Notes under the pieces: generated by a model
Databases searched by the model: none
What the model was told of the DNA's origin: nothing
The model's input: the letters and a program-made list of their open reading frames with translations, nothing else
In this document: positions 34,707 to 44,844 of the stretch, piece by piece
Position numbering within the stretch: position 1 is the first letter of the stretch
How the letters are laid out: each line of letters opens with the position of its first letter
Source of the DNA: Rhizophagus irregularis
Lineage: Eukaryota > Glomeromycota > Glomeromycetes > Glomerales > Glomeraceae
Direction: 5' to 3'
NCBI RefSeq assembly: GCF_026210795.1
Contig: NC_089434.1
Location: 806,001 to 870,000 of the forward strand
Length of the DNA stretch: 64,000 nt
Translations under genes and position numbers: made by a program

Positions 34707-36334
34707 AAGATTAATTTAGTTAGTTGTTTTATCCGAATATACGTATATTATAAATTTTTTTTTTTCTGTAAATTAAACGAATTATATGTATGAAGTATAA
34801 TTTTTATAAATAAATGGTATTTTAAATTTTAAATAATAAAGCGTACTACTAACCAAAAAAAGTGCGTCAACGATATAAAATATTTTAATAATTACTAGTA
34901 TTCTTCTTTTTTTTTCTTCCAAAGTGAATTACTTAAGAAACGATTAAAAAGTTTTTTCATATCGCCATTTTTTTAAAATGGAGTATCCTAAGAAAATTTC
35001 TAAAATATCATCTCTAGTGATCATCATCGTACCAGCATTAGCAGATATTAGTGGGCAGAGTTTCATGACATTTTTAATTCTGCTCAAAAATTCTACCCTA
35101 ATTTTGGTAAGGTAACAATCACAAGCGGTGATATTTAGCATTACTCATTTTTATGACTCGGTACAAAGATCATCATCGGACGAAAATTATCTAATCCCAA
35201 ATTTATAATATACAGTACGTCATAAGTAGCGACAATATTTCAATCTTACAAATATTTTTTTTTTTTTCGAAGGATTATCTTCTTAATGGGTTTACCACAA
35301 AATCTTGACAACCAAAATCCCAAAGTTTTTTTTTAAATATAATTTTAAAAATGCAATGACGCAGTAACGGGTTAATTTGTTGTAAATTTTATTAATACCA
35401 ATGTAAATTGGTTGCAATTTTATTAATATTAATGCAAATTAACTAACGTTACTATATTATTAATGAAAATTTTTTATCTTAGTTAAAAGGATTATGTACA
35501 GTATATTACTAGATTACTAGCAAACTATTCCTTATCTTATAAAATTAGAAACTATTGCATTAAAAAATTAACTGATCCCAAATTCATCTGATTTAAATCA
35601 TCGGGATTTGCACTTATCGGTCGATACTATGGGTGTCAGGATTTTTTGGTGATCCCGTGCAGAGTGGCATTTTATCTTATACACTCCTGATGATATATAC
35701 TCTACGAGTGGAAGCAAATACCAAATTAATCTCATGAAGACTGCCGTTAAAGAAAACCTAGAATTACTTCGAAGCAACGTGAAAAGGTAATAGGCATTAT
35801 TGTTGGGTTGTTGAAGGATCGTGTTAGTGTAGATAGTTCTCCGGGCTAGAATCAAAAAATTTATCAAAAATAATATGTATCCTGGGCTGCGTCCCGAACC
35901 TTTGTATTTATTTTCGCATGTAATAATAATAAAAATTTCTTGGAAAAAATCCGTTAACAAGTTAACAGGTTGACGAAATAATCTACATATTTTTCCAAGA
36001 CCTCGTGGTCCCGGAAATTTTTAAAAATTTAAAACGTTAGTAGGGTTTACGGCTACATACGCCACAAAATATCATATGATCGTGATTTTTTGGTTAGTTG
36101 ATGAAATGGTTACATGCTTTCTTTTTATAGTAGTTGTTCTTTTGTTATTTTTACTAATAAAATATTTTTTTTTTCAATACATTTGGAATTAAATTATATT
36201 AATAGAAAAATGAAATGGGATAAGGAATGGGGATTGGTTTGCCATCCCATTAATATGGGTAGCATGTATATATGAACAGGCCTCAGTATACCAAGAGAAA
36301 TTGACTAAGTATATTATCTTTATAAAAAAAAATA
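34707..36334. other. Intergenic region with transposase trace
   Basis: No intact gene. It includes a possible Tc1-type helix-turn-helix fragment (35751-35849). Chance minus-strand frames of 65 and 120 codons (34944-35141, 35598-35960) have no recognised family. Confidence 0.5.
35751..35849 (+). pseudogene. Possible Tc1-type transposase N-terminal fragment
   Basis: Between two stops a 32-codon frame reads RKPRITSKQREKVIGIIVGL..., resembling the helix-turn-helix start of Tc1-like transposases (x-R-x-x-I-I-G pattern). Nothing else of a transposase is nearby. The match is short and tentative. Confidence 0.3.
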
Positions 36335-36747
36335 CTATACTCCAAAAGCAGCAAAATAACCAGTTACTCTCGCAGTACCGCTAAATTCGAAACATGATTC
36401 AAATTTTCCATCTTCTACACTATTATAATCATGGAGTATTGTGCTTACATTGTGTAGATTCGAGGTAGTTACAATTTCTTGATTATTCAAATATATAGCA
36501 AATTGGGCTACTTTGTATCAACATCATATGTTGTCACACCGACTGATATATCTATTGCTGCGAATGAAGAAGAACTTGAACAGGGAATTTTACTATTTTG
36601 ATTGTCCCATGTCATGTACGAGCTAGCACACTGTGCTTGTGTGTCATTCTCTGTTAGAAAATAATCAACACAAACTTCGCCGCCATTACATTTGTTATGG
36701 CCATAAATATTATCATGTCTCAACATCAAAGCGCGCTCACCCGGCAA
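36335..36747 (-). pseudogene. Cys-containing, possibly secreted-type protein, frameshifted
   Basis: On the minus strand, 36747 to 36508 encodes NIYGHNKCNGGEVCVDYFL ... QCASSYMTWDNQ ... SSSSSFAAIDISVGVTTYDV. The coding continues after a one-base shift near 36505-36512 as AQFAIYLNNQEIVTTSNLHN ... FEFSGTARVTGYFAAFGV and stops at 36335. The beta-rich, Ser/Thr-rich, Cys-containing style suggests an extracellular protein. The N-terminus with any signal peptide is missing or upstream. Family unknown. Confidence 0.5.
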
Positions 36748-36755
36748 CTCAAGAA

Positions 36756-36930
36756 ATGGCTAGAAGGGGTAAAAAGGGAGGAAAAATTAGTGACGTAATT
36801 GGCAAAGAAGCTCGCCAGTCAAGCAGCATACGAAGCAGCTAGTAGAGAAAGAGAAAATCAAGAGTTTCAACAATTTACTCTTACTCCAAAATACAAACCA
36901 TCAAAACTGCGAGATATAAAATACCGCTAA
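36756..36930 (+). pseudogene. Basic coding fragment, frameshifted
   Basis: ATG at 36756 begins MARRGKKGGKISDVIGKEAR. A one-base shift near 36820 leads to QAAYEAASRERENQEFQQFT, then LTPKYKPSKLRDIKYR and a stop at 36928-36930. The frame change lacks intron signals. It is probably a relic of a basic protein and is not recognised. Confidence 0.35.
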
Positions 36931-37873
36931 TTATCGCTCAAACCTTGCTTACAGGCTCTTCCAATGTAAAGCTTTATCTGTAGGTATTAATCATCTTTTT
37001 TCTTTTTTTTTCTTTTTTGCTTATTTTAACGTTAAGTAATCTTTAGTAAATAAGTTGAATTTTTTTATTTACTCCTATTTTTCAGATTTAAATCCTATCG
37101 AATTCATTTTCGAATTTTTATAATTTACAAATTTTTCAATAAAGTTTCACCTACGTCGGGCTTCTGATTTTTTAACAGTGCATGTACAATAAATAATGAA
37201 CTTTTATTAAACCCATTCTGCACTTTTGTTATTTTTTTTTACCGCCTACGCGTGACTTTGATAAAGGGCTGCTAACAAATAGTTTTTATCATTTTATAAT
37301 ATCGCATTTCTAAATTCTAATCATTTATCCAATGAAATTTAAATGATGATTAGAACTATATAACGTTAAAAATTTTTATTCATTTAAAAACATATAACAT
37401 AAATAGTCTGGAGATGTAATGCTCATATCGAGCAATTTGACAATTTGAACAGAATTTTTTTTAAACCTCAAACTTCGTTATTGTCCGAAGCGTAGCGGAG
37501 GACATTAATGGTTAGACACATTGTAATGCAAGGTATGTCTGTCCGCACGCGTGATTAACCAATAAGATGTATTATTGATTATTATTACATGATCAGATTT
37601 TTCAGCGTGATTTTAAACGAGTGCTTCAGACATTACAACAGATCCCGTTACCTAGTAATACTGTAAAAAAAAAAATATTATTAATTATTAAATAATATAT
37701 AATGGAAATATTTACAAATTAAAATTTAACCTAGCTTTGAGCAAAGTATGCTTACAAACACATTCTTAAAAATAGTTAAGCTAGTTTATTGTAAACTACT
37801 GGATTTGGAACTTAAGGGTATTACGTATCACGTGAGATTTTATATTTATCGACATGGCAAATTTATATAGCAA
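36931..37873. other. AT-rich intergenic DNA
   Basis: No gene. Near 37,488 stands a single end (ATTGTCCGAAGCGTAGCGGA) of the same MITE family as the complete copy at 60464-60597. Confidence 0.5.
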
Positions 37874-37892
37874 TAGTAATGCAAATTTCTAA
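37874..37892. repeat. Target-site duplication of the SINE (5' side)
   Basis: AATAGTAATGCAAATTTCT (19 bases) stands directly before the element and is repeated exactly at 38615-38633. Confidence 0.9.
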
Positions 37893-38614
37893 GGATTGGT
37901 GTCCCTAGTGTAATGGCCTAAGGCGTCTACACTCCCTATTGATCTGACCAATCAATAGGACGCAGGTTCAGATCATCCAGCCAACGATCCTTGCTATGAA
38001 TATTACTGCGTGCGCAGCCACCAATTGCGTTGAAGATCCCGTACCCTTAGGGGGAGCTGAAATGATGCCAACCGATGGTGAGGTGGTTGATGTGATCATT
38101 GGTAGACTGGTATGGCGAGTCCTAGGACTGGTCACTGACTCGACCGAACGTCTGGAGCTGGTAGGTGGCTACCACTCTGCACAAGCCTGTGAGTCTCATC
38201 TGAGCTGTAAATTCAGGATATTCGGATTGCCATAAGGTTCATATAGCTCTTGTTAAAACATCTTGGTACCCGAAAAAGGCCCTTAGGGGATATAATAGGT
38301 AGGGGCGGGACTACCAACCACTTAGTGGTCAACCAATTTGAAGAGCTGTGAATACTTTGCGGTCGACTCTAACCTGAGGTAGTGTAGACTGGGAGCATAG
38401 ACGACCAATGCATTACCCCCTTAGGGGAGGGTTAGAGGTGTAGATATAGAGTGGTCCCAACTATGTTGGGCCACCCTATATCTCTAGGACAGAATTCATC
38501 ACGCTTCAGGTGGCTTGACGTGTAGTGATAGAATTACATATAGACTCATTTTATGTTGTCCGCGTAATTGAATCTACCGTTTCGCTTTTCTGTTTTCTAA
38601 AAATAAAAAATAAA
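37893..38614 (+). mobile_element. tRNA-headed SINE, about 720 bp, with A-rich tail
   Basis: The element is bounded by identical 19-bp duplications, begins with a tRNA-like head carrying Pol III A and B boxes, continues as a G+C-richer non-coding body, and ends in AAAAATAAAAAATAAAAA. This is the anatomy of a SINE moved by a LINE machinery. The flanking LINE (2594-10632) also makes a long TSD and uses an A tail, but a direct link is unproven. At about 720 bp it is long for a SINE. An 80-codon frame inside (37996-38235) is judged accidental. Confidence 0.82.
37908..37975 (+). promoter_or_regulatory. Internal RNA polymerase III promoter of the SINE
   Basis: TAGTGTAATGG at 37908-37918 fits the A-box consensus TRGYNNARNGG completely and lies 15 bp from the 5' end. 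GGTTCAGATCA at 37965-37975 matches the B box GGTTCRANYCC at nine of eleven positions. The spacing of about 47 bp is normal for tRNA-type promoters. Confidence 0.75.
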
Positions 38615-38633
38615 AATAGTAATGCAAATTTCT
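38615..38633. repeat. Target-site duplication of the SINE (3' side)
   Basis: Identical to 37874-37892, directly after the A-rich tail. Confidence 0.9.
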
Positions 38634-38875
38634 GTACAATATAGATTTCTGTAATATTTAACATAAAAGGGTAAGATTTATATGGTTAGAAGGCAACGCT
38701 CCTGAACTTTATTTGCCAACTTTAAAAGATTTATTTTTTTAAAAAAAGTCTTTAAAATCTTCATATGAAGTTGTGAATATGAATATATGTTTTTGCGAAT
38801 AGGCAAACTTAAATTTTATTGGGTATTAGTATCATGATTAGTTATTTATAATACGTGATATATATAAGATGTAAA

Positions 38876-39096
38876 TAAGGTTGCTTGCCGAAACCTTCTT
38901 AATAACTGCCGAAACCTATACGGAAAATGCCGAAACTATATTAAATCATATTAAAAATCCTGCCGAAACTTTGCCGAAATGCCGAAACCCCCATTTGCCG
39001 AAACTGCCGAAACCTGCCGAAACTATAGTAAACATATAGTAAAATCTTGCCGAAATTTATCGCAGGATTTTGGAGAGGTTTTGGCAAGCAACCTTA
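38876..39096. mobile_element. hAT-type MITE, 221 bp (family 1, copy 1)
   Basis: The ends TAAGGTTGCTTGCC and GGCAAGCAACCTTA are inverted, and GATGTAAA is duplicated at 38868-38875 and 39097-39104. An 8-bp TSD and TAAGG ends (YARNG rule) indicate the hAT superfamily. The interior is made of repeated GCCGAAAC units. Copy 2 (42627-42848) is its reverse complement. Confidence 0.92.
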
Positions 39097-39439
39097 GATG
39101 TAAACAAAAACAATTTGCCAAATGATATATATAAAAAATCACATGGTACGTAATACCCTTAAACTGAACTGCTTGAGCAAAATAACATCCATAGAATTGT
39201 GAAGCCGTGAGTGATAGCTTTCAGAATACCAAGGAAAATTTTGATCTGTATGTTAGTGCACATTGATGTCCACACGTTATCCTAGCCAGAAAAGCACATA
39301 ATGCAGAGAAAAAATTATTCTCATTTATATTACAAACGTTGTATAAAAAAGCTCAGCCGGTATTGAAGGTCATTAACAGACAGGCTTATAATGTCTCTGC
39401 TTATCATAATGAATAACCAGATTTTTTTCTCAACTTAAT

Positions 39440-39966
39440 TAAAGATGGTCAACGGTCCTACTCAGTTCTACGTGGTCCAGTCTCAACTGGTTCCAGTCTT
39501 CATAGGACTGGACCAACAGTCCTGATTATTTGTGGCGTAGTAGGATCATTTTGGGGACCGAGTGACTGACCTAAGACCGACCAAAAGACCATCAGTCCGT
39601 CTTATAAATTTTTTTTTATTATTACTCTAGTAAATGTTTTTTGTATTAAACAAAAAAAATAATATACTTATACTATATACTAAGAAGGTAGTACCTACTG
39701 ACTATTTTTTTTTATATTTTTAATTTCTTTATTTTAGATTTCTTTATAATCCCATTCCTACTACCTATAAAAAGTGATTAAAAAATAAATAAGTATTAAT
39801 AATATTCCTCAGTCTTTTGAAAACTGCGATCCTAAAAAGACCATCAGTCTTGTTGATCCATCAGATGATCACGAGGACCGCAAAAGACTGTGGTCCTACA
39901 TGGTCTGGTCTTTTTGCATGTAGAATCGGAAAGACCGATGGTCTTTAGGACTGATGACCATCTTTA
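39440..39966. mobile_element. hAT-type MITE, 527 bp (family 2)
   Basis: The ends TAAAGATGGTCA and TGACCATCTTTA are inverted. The 8-bp duplication AACTTAAT stands at 39432-39439 and 39967-39974. The interior is rich in GGTCC/GGACTG/GACC repeats. There is no transposase. Confidence 0.9.
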
Positions 39967-40483
39967 AACTTAATACCTACAGGAAGCCACACAGCTGAGC
40001 CACTGATTTATATGTATCATAGTATATCACCTGTTTAATTTATGAGTCGATTCTATTATTTGTATAACTTATTTTATAGTATCTTATGTATAACTAAGTC
40101 TTTTTTCTATGAACATTATTTGGTATCCAGGAAGAATTTTTGGTTTTTATTTGTTATATAAGATTTTGTAAATGGGTGTGATGTAATTTTTTGTTTATTA
40201 CAATCTAGAAACCATAACAAAAATTTTTTAATAATATATAAATAATTACAAAAAAAAAGAAAATAAAATTTCCTTACTTCTTTCATTTGAAATTCTGCTT
40301 GCTTTTTTATTTCTATTCCATTGGCTGTATTTGGCAAAGGTTGTATTCTTTATATAATAATTTTTAAATCTTCCAATTCTTCACATAAAGGTTAATTAGG
40401 ATTAGCATTTAAATTTAATGAATTCTGGTTTTCTTCACATAAATATTGATTGGCAGCAATTGAATTTGTATTACTATATACAT

Positions 40484-40615
40484 CCAAAATTAAGCACCCT
40501 TTTTTTGACCATAATGCTGGCCAGGAATGGCATAATGCAGGCCAAATTTTCATAATTCTGGCCAGAGGTGCTTATTTTTGGGGTGTTTATTTAATATCAG
40601 ATGTATACAGTATGT
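40484..40615. repeat. Short palindromic element with CCAAAATTAAGCACC arms
   Basis: CCAAAATTAAGCACC near 40,494 faces GGTGCTTATTTTTGG near 40,567, with TACTATATACATC and GATGTATACAGTA-like sequence further out. GGCCAGAAT/ATGCTGGCCAG units fill the middle. It is probably a small non-autonomous element with imperfect ends. Confidence 0.5.
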
Positions 40616-40697
40616 GATAAAATGCTACTCTTTCTAAATCTAATAATAGATTCCATATTTTTAATAGAGGTACGATTCAAGTTCTAAAAGACCATCC

Positions 40698-40739
40698 GGA
40701 TTGAATTCAGATGCTCATTAACACATCTGAATTCAATCC
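40698..40739. repeat. Perfect 16-bp hairpin
   Basis: GGATTGAATTCAGATG (40698-40713) is perfectly inverted at 40724-40739 around ten bases. Further partial copies (CAATCTGAATTGA, GATGAATGGATC) lie near 40,900-40,960, so it may be part of a larger degenerate element. Confidence 0.7.
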
Positions 40740-40997
40740 AGATCGTCAAACTAATCTTAATTCTGGCCAAAATTGTAATTTTAGGCAGAATTGAAGTTTT
40801 AATAATGAGAATTAGCCCTGCCTAAACTTTTAGTACTGGCCCAAGCTAACTATAGTGCTGGTCAGAATTAAAAATTGGATCAATCCGTCAAAAATAATCA
40901 GATACAAATATTTGATTTCAATTCAGATGAATGGATCAATCTGAATTGACTGGATTACGAATCATAGCACTAATTTTAAGTCCCCAAGACTTCCAGC

Positions 40998-41314
40998 TAG
41001 AGGTCTACATTCGACTACTGCTATTTCACAACCTGGCGCAGCCTGCAATTGGAAATTAACATAAATTGCCTAACCCAGTTCAGTCCAACTTAATATATCA
41101 AAAGCCTGACCTGAACTGAACCTGAACTTTTATTATATCATTTTGTTGTAAAAACAAAAGAATTGGCCAACTTAATTTTAGCCAGAATTACGAAAATCTG
41201 GATTTAATGAAAATTCATGTGCTGGTCCAGGTGAATTTTGAAGAAAATTTGCCAGCATCCAGATCTAGGCCAGGTTAGGGTTTTCAGGTTCTAGGTCCCA
41301 TTTGCAAACCTCTA
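40998..41314. mobile_element. hAT-type MITE, 317 bp (family 3)
   Basis: TAGAGGTCTACA at the left is inverted imperfectly at the right as TTTGCAAACCTCTA. The 8-bp flanks CTTCCAGC (40990-40997) and CTTCCACC (41315-41322) match at seven of eight positions. TAGAG fits the hAT end rule. The divergence suggests an older copy. Confidence 0.72.
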
Positions 41315-42626
41315 CTTCCACCTGTTACACAAATATGTTTACACTGGTTTTGACAATTACAATAAGATCCATCATATAGATATATTTTGGATGAATTTGA
41401 TTGATGTTTAACAATACAATATCCATACATAGAATCTATAATATCAATCATATTATTTCTGCAATTCGTGCTTTAAATTCACAAGATTTGATTGCATTAA
41501 ATTTCTATCAAAAAAGAAATAAAAATTAATATAAAAATAGATTATTTAAAAGCAATAAAAAACTTGCTGATTAGTTTAATTGTGAAATCTAATAGTAATA
41601 AAATCAGAGATCCTTTTGTTTTTTTTTTCATGTAAAATTTCCACTTTAATATCTAAGAATTAAATGATTAATTTAATAAATTATATAATTATAAAAATAA
41701 TGAGTTATTACGTTGTTACCCTAGTCACGTGTAAAGTTATATCTTACTACGCCAAAAGATGATGTGGAAAATTAAGATCTACTGTACCCAACTGTGCCAA
41801 GCAGACCTAGCCGCAGCCAACTTAGCCTATTATTTTTATTATATTAATTATATTTAATATAAATGATATAATTATTTTATTTATTATATTTAATTTATTT
41901 ATTATATTTATTATATTAATTAGGAAATAAAATTTGTGCACACCCGTGCATGTGCAATTTTTATATAGTAAATTTGTCAATCATTAATTATCACGTGACT
42001 TTAGTAAAATCCTGATTTTTATAAATATTCATGCCGCAACTCTTACGTACATATTATAGAGTCTTAATAATTTATTTATTATGCGTATTTTTGCCTATTC
42101 TACAACTTTACTTAATGAGCCATGAACTGTGAAGGGTTTAGAATGTCATTTTTGACTTTTATATATAATATATCCATGGGGTGCGCACATGCGCAGGTGC
42201 GCACAAATTTTAAACCCTATTAATTATATTTATTATATTAATTATATTTATTATATTAGTTATATTTATTATATCTATTATATTTATTATATCTTTATAT
42301 ATAGTAACTTTTATATAAATAATGTTGGTATTTTCCTTTGTTATAAGTTTAGCTCCTTTAGTTCTTATTAGTTCGCATTAGTTCTTATTCTTGTAATTAT
42401 AAAGTTCTATAATAAAGTATAACCTTTTACACAATAAATGAATTCTCTACTTTAAGTATGTCTAGTTTGATTGGATTTCAGTCATAGTTAAATGTACTTA
42501 ATCTTCCTGACTGCAAATCATAATTAATCTATTTAACATACCAAATCAATTAACAACATTTATTATTATACTTACAGAAAAAATCTTTCTATTAAATTGT
42601 TTGTTTTGTTAACCATCCAATCCGTC
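41315..42626. other. AT-rich DNA with simple repeats
   Basis: No gene is seen. Long TTATATTTATTATATTAATT-like runs lie at 41,830-41,930 and 42,210-42,300, and GGTGCGCACATGCGCAGGTG (42,180-42,199) contains a direct repeat of GGTGCGCA. Confidence 0.55.
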
Positions 42627-42848
42627 TAAGGTTGCTTGCCAAAACCTCTCCAAAATCCTGCAATAAATTTCGGCAAGATTTTACTATATGTTTACTATAG
42701 TTTCGGCAGGATTTTGGCAGTTTCGGCAAATGGGGGTTTCAGCATTTCGGCAAAGTTTCGGCAGGATTTTTAATATGATTTAATATAGTTTCAGCATTTT
42801 CCGTATAGGTTTTGGCAGTTATTAAGAAGGTTTCGGCAAGCAACTTTA
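42627..42848. mobile_element. hAT-type MITE, 222 bp (family 1, copy 2, inverted)
   Basis: This is the reverse complement of the 38876-39096 element with only six substitutions and one inserted base, as read by eye. The flanks AATCCGTC (42619-42626) and AACCCGTC (42849-42856) match at seven of eight positions. Five of the six substitutions fall at CpG sites of copy 1. Confidence 0.92.
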
Positions 42849-43119
42849 AACCCGTCTATCTTTATCTTTATCACATTGCATTAAAAATAATTCTTGTAAA
42901 GATAAAGCTTCTATATCAATTAATTTACTATTATTTTTACTTTTGGACTTTCCAGCACATATATATACTAACTGAACATAACTTCAGGATTTTTAGTGAT
43001 GATCCAGGGACTTTTATGATCAACTGCGGAAGGGCCTTGATCATATAATTAACATACCAGAGTTTTCTGAGTTTTCTTAGTTTTTTTCACCAACAATTTC
43101 TCCACCAGTAGAATACAAC

Positions 43120-43883
43120 TAGTGTTCTAAAAGAGTTAGGTCAAATCTGGGTTATTGATCAACTTGTATTTAAGGATCAGGTTGGATAGGTCACATGATT
43201 TGATGACCTAATGACCTATAACCCATATGAACCTGTTGAGTCAGGTTATACCTTTACTTTGACCTGGCAATAAGGTTGCCTGCCAAAACTAAAAAGGAAA
43301 TTCTGAAAGGTTTCGGCCAATCAAATCAAATGCTGAAATTAGACCGAAACTCGACCTTAATTTTGGCCAAAATTAAAATTCGGCCGAAATTATGACATTA
43401 TGTCACATGACATTACACAAATCCCAAAAAGGGAATTTTGTTTGAAATAAGTTTCACGAGGTTATACAAAGTTCCAAAAAAAGAAATTTTGATGTCGATC
43501 ACTTTTCTGGCCAGAATTACGTCCTAAAAATGGCCAGAATTATACCAATAATTTCGGTCAAATTTCAGACTTTTGGCAATAATTTCGGCATTATAAATTT
43601 CAGCAAATTTATTTTTGATTGCCTAAACTTTTGGCTACAAAAAAGTTTCGGCCTTGGCCTAAATTACCTAATTTTGGCAAGCAACCTTACCTGGCAACCC
43701 AAGTCTTAACTAAAAATTTCAATTTTTTTATATTAAATACAATTTGATGGGTTGAATCCAGATTATCTGAGTCAGAATATAATAATTAGGTCAAGTCGAA
43801 TCTGAGTCATTACTTTTACACTCAGGTTGAGTTTGAATACACCTCAAAACCTGACCTGACTTATTGACCCTTTCAGAACACTA
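43120..43883. mobile_element. hAT-type MITE (family 4) hosting a nested MITE
   Basis: The ends TAGTGTTCTAAAAG and CTTTCAGAACACTA are inverted, and the exact 8-bp duplication AATACAAC stands at 43112-43119 and 43884-43891. The inner element 43271-43689 with its own duplication accounts for 427 bp, so the host MITE was about 337 bp before that insertion. Confidence 0.9.
43271..43689. mobile_element. hAT-type MITE, 419 bp, nested (family 1 relative)
   Basis: The ends TAAGGTTGCCTGCC and GGCAAGCAACCTTA match family 1. The exact 8-bp duplication CCTGGCAA lies at 43263-43270 and 43690-43697. The interior has many CGGCCGAAAT/GGCCAGAATT units. It lies inside the family 4 element, so it inserted later. 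Confidence 0.92.
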
Positions 43884-43891
43884 AATACAAC

Positions 43892-44372
43892 TATTATTCT
43901 GATATAGTTATATAGTTTGATAAGTATATAGTTTGATAAGTTTAAAGTACTTACAATCATTGACTCTGAATAGTAAAACATAGCTATTATTCTGATATAG
44001 TTATATAGTTTGATAAATATATAGTTTATTTAATAAGTATTAACAGTAAAACAAAGTATTTGTAATTTAACATATATACCCTGCCTTCGTACTTTTTTTT
44101 TCAAATTTTTTCATTCTTCATAAGAAAATTATGGATAGTCAATATAAAAGATATTTCAAAAAGAAATCCAAATATTGGTCTCTAACTGATTTTGACTCCT
44201 AGGTCTTAAATAATATAGAACACTGTCAGAAAAGTCTAATGTATCAGGTGTTTTATAAATATCTTAATAAGGTTTTACAAGATCAAACATCCTCAAAGTG
44301 AAAGTTAAAAGTAACTTATTTCAGAGGAGGAATCATGTATCTTTTCCAATTAAACTTACATTTGGCAGGAAA
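43892..44372. other. AT-rich intergenic DNA
   Basis: No gene is seen. A short direct repeat TTATTCTGATATAGTTATAT plus AGTTTGATAA occurs near 43,903 and 43,988. Confidence 0.5.
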
Positions 44373-44550
44373 TCACATCTTGGACTGGCTTATCCTGAAT
44401 GAAGGAATTTTTTCCTGGCCATTGCAACTTGCTTTGGATGAAGAAGGTTTCTTCTGGTCATGTCTTTAATTTTCTGACTTATCCTAGGTGAAGGAAGTAT
44501 TCTCCTGGCTGTTACTGACTTGCCCTGGATGAAGAAGTTTTTTTCCATGG
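44373..44550 (+). repeat. Four degenerate repeats of about 45 bp
   Basis: Units containing CTGACTTGCCCTGGATGAAG and variants (GGCTTATCCTGAATGAAGGA, CTTGCTTTGGATGAAGAAGG, CTTATCCTAGGTGAAGGAAG) follow one another, separated by TTTTTCCTGGCC-like spacers. Stops occur in every frame over the full stretch. It may be a decayed repeat-protein exon. Confidence 0.55.
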
Positions 44551-44631
44551 ATTTCTGGCCAGGCACTTACTGCTTTTATTACTTACTAATTACTATTTAT
44601 GTTACTCATATTTCTTTTTCCTAATTTTTAG

Positions 44632-44844
44632 GATGATCTGAAAGAAGCTAATAATTTGTGGAGAACGCCCGATGTGTTAAGGCAACTTAGTATATGCAAA
44701 AATAATAGTAATATTAAAGAAGAAGAGCAAGCTTTGGTCTCAAAATGTGAAAACTTGAATTGAGGGAATGAAAAGCCAAAGTTCGCTCTTTAGAACTTCA
44801 AAACATACAATTGGAAAATAAGCTCCAAGAACAATTGGAATGAA
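44632..44844 (+). pseudogene. Exon fragment encoding a coiled coil
   Basis: After a possible acceptor (TTTTTAG at 44625-44631) the frame reads DDLKEANNLWRTPDVLRQLS ... IKEEEQALVSKCENLN before TGA. In another frame the coding character continues as KAKVRSLELQNIQLENKLQE then QLE and stops. It looks like the last exon of a coiled-coil protein, now frame-broken. No partner exons are recognised. Confidence 0.4.

Noticed and set aside
35598-35960. 120-codon minus-strand frame
   Set aside because: Mixed composition, no domain; the opposite strand holds a slightly better Tc1-like fragment.
37893-37980. Independent functional tRNA gene
   Set aside because: A and B boxes are present but the sequence does not fold into a convincing cloverleaf with paired acceptor ends, and TSDs show it is the head of a SINE.
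37996-38235. 80-codon plus-strand frame in the G+C-richer segment
   Set aside because: It lies wholly inside the SINE body between exact TSDs; composition, not coding, explains it.
42189-42371. 60-codon Tyr/Ile-rich frame
   Set aside because: Translation of TTATATTTATTATA simple repeats.
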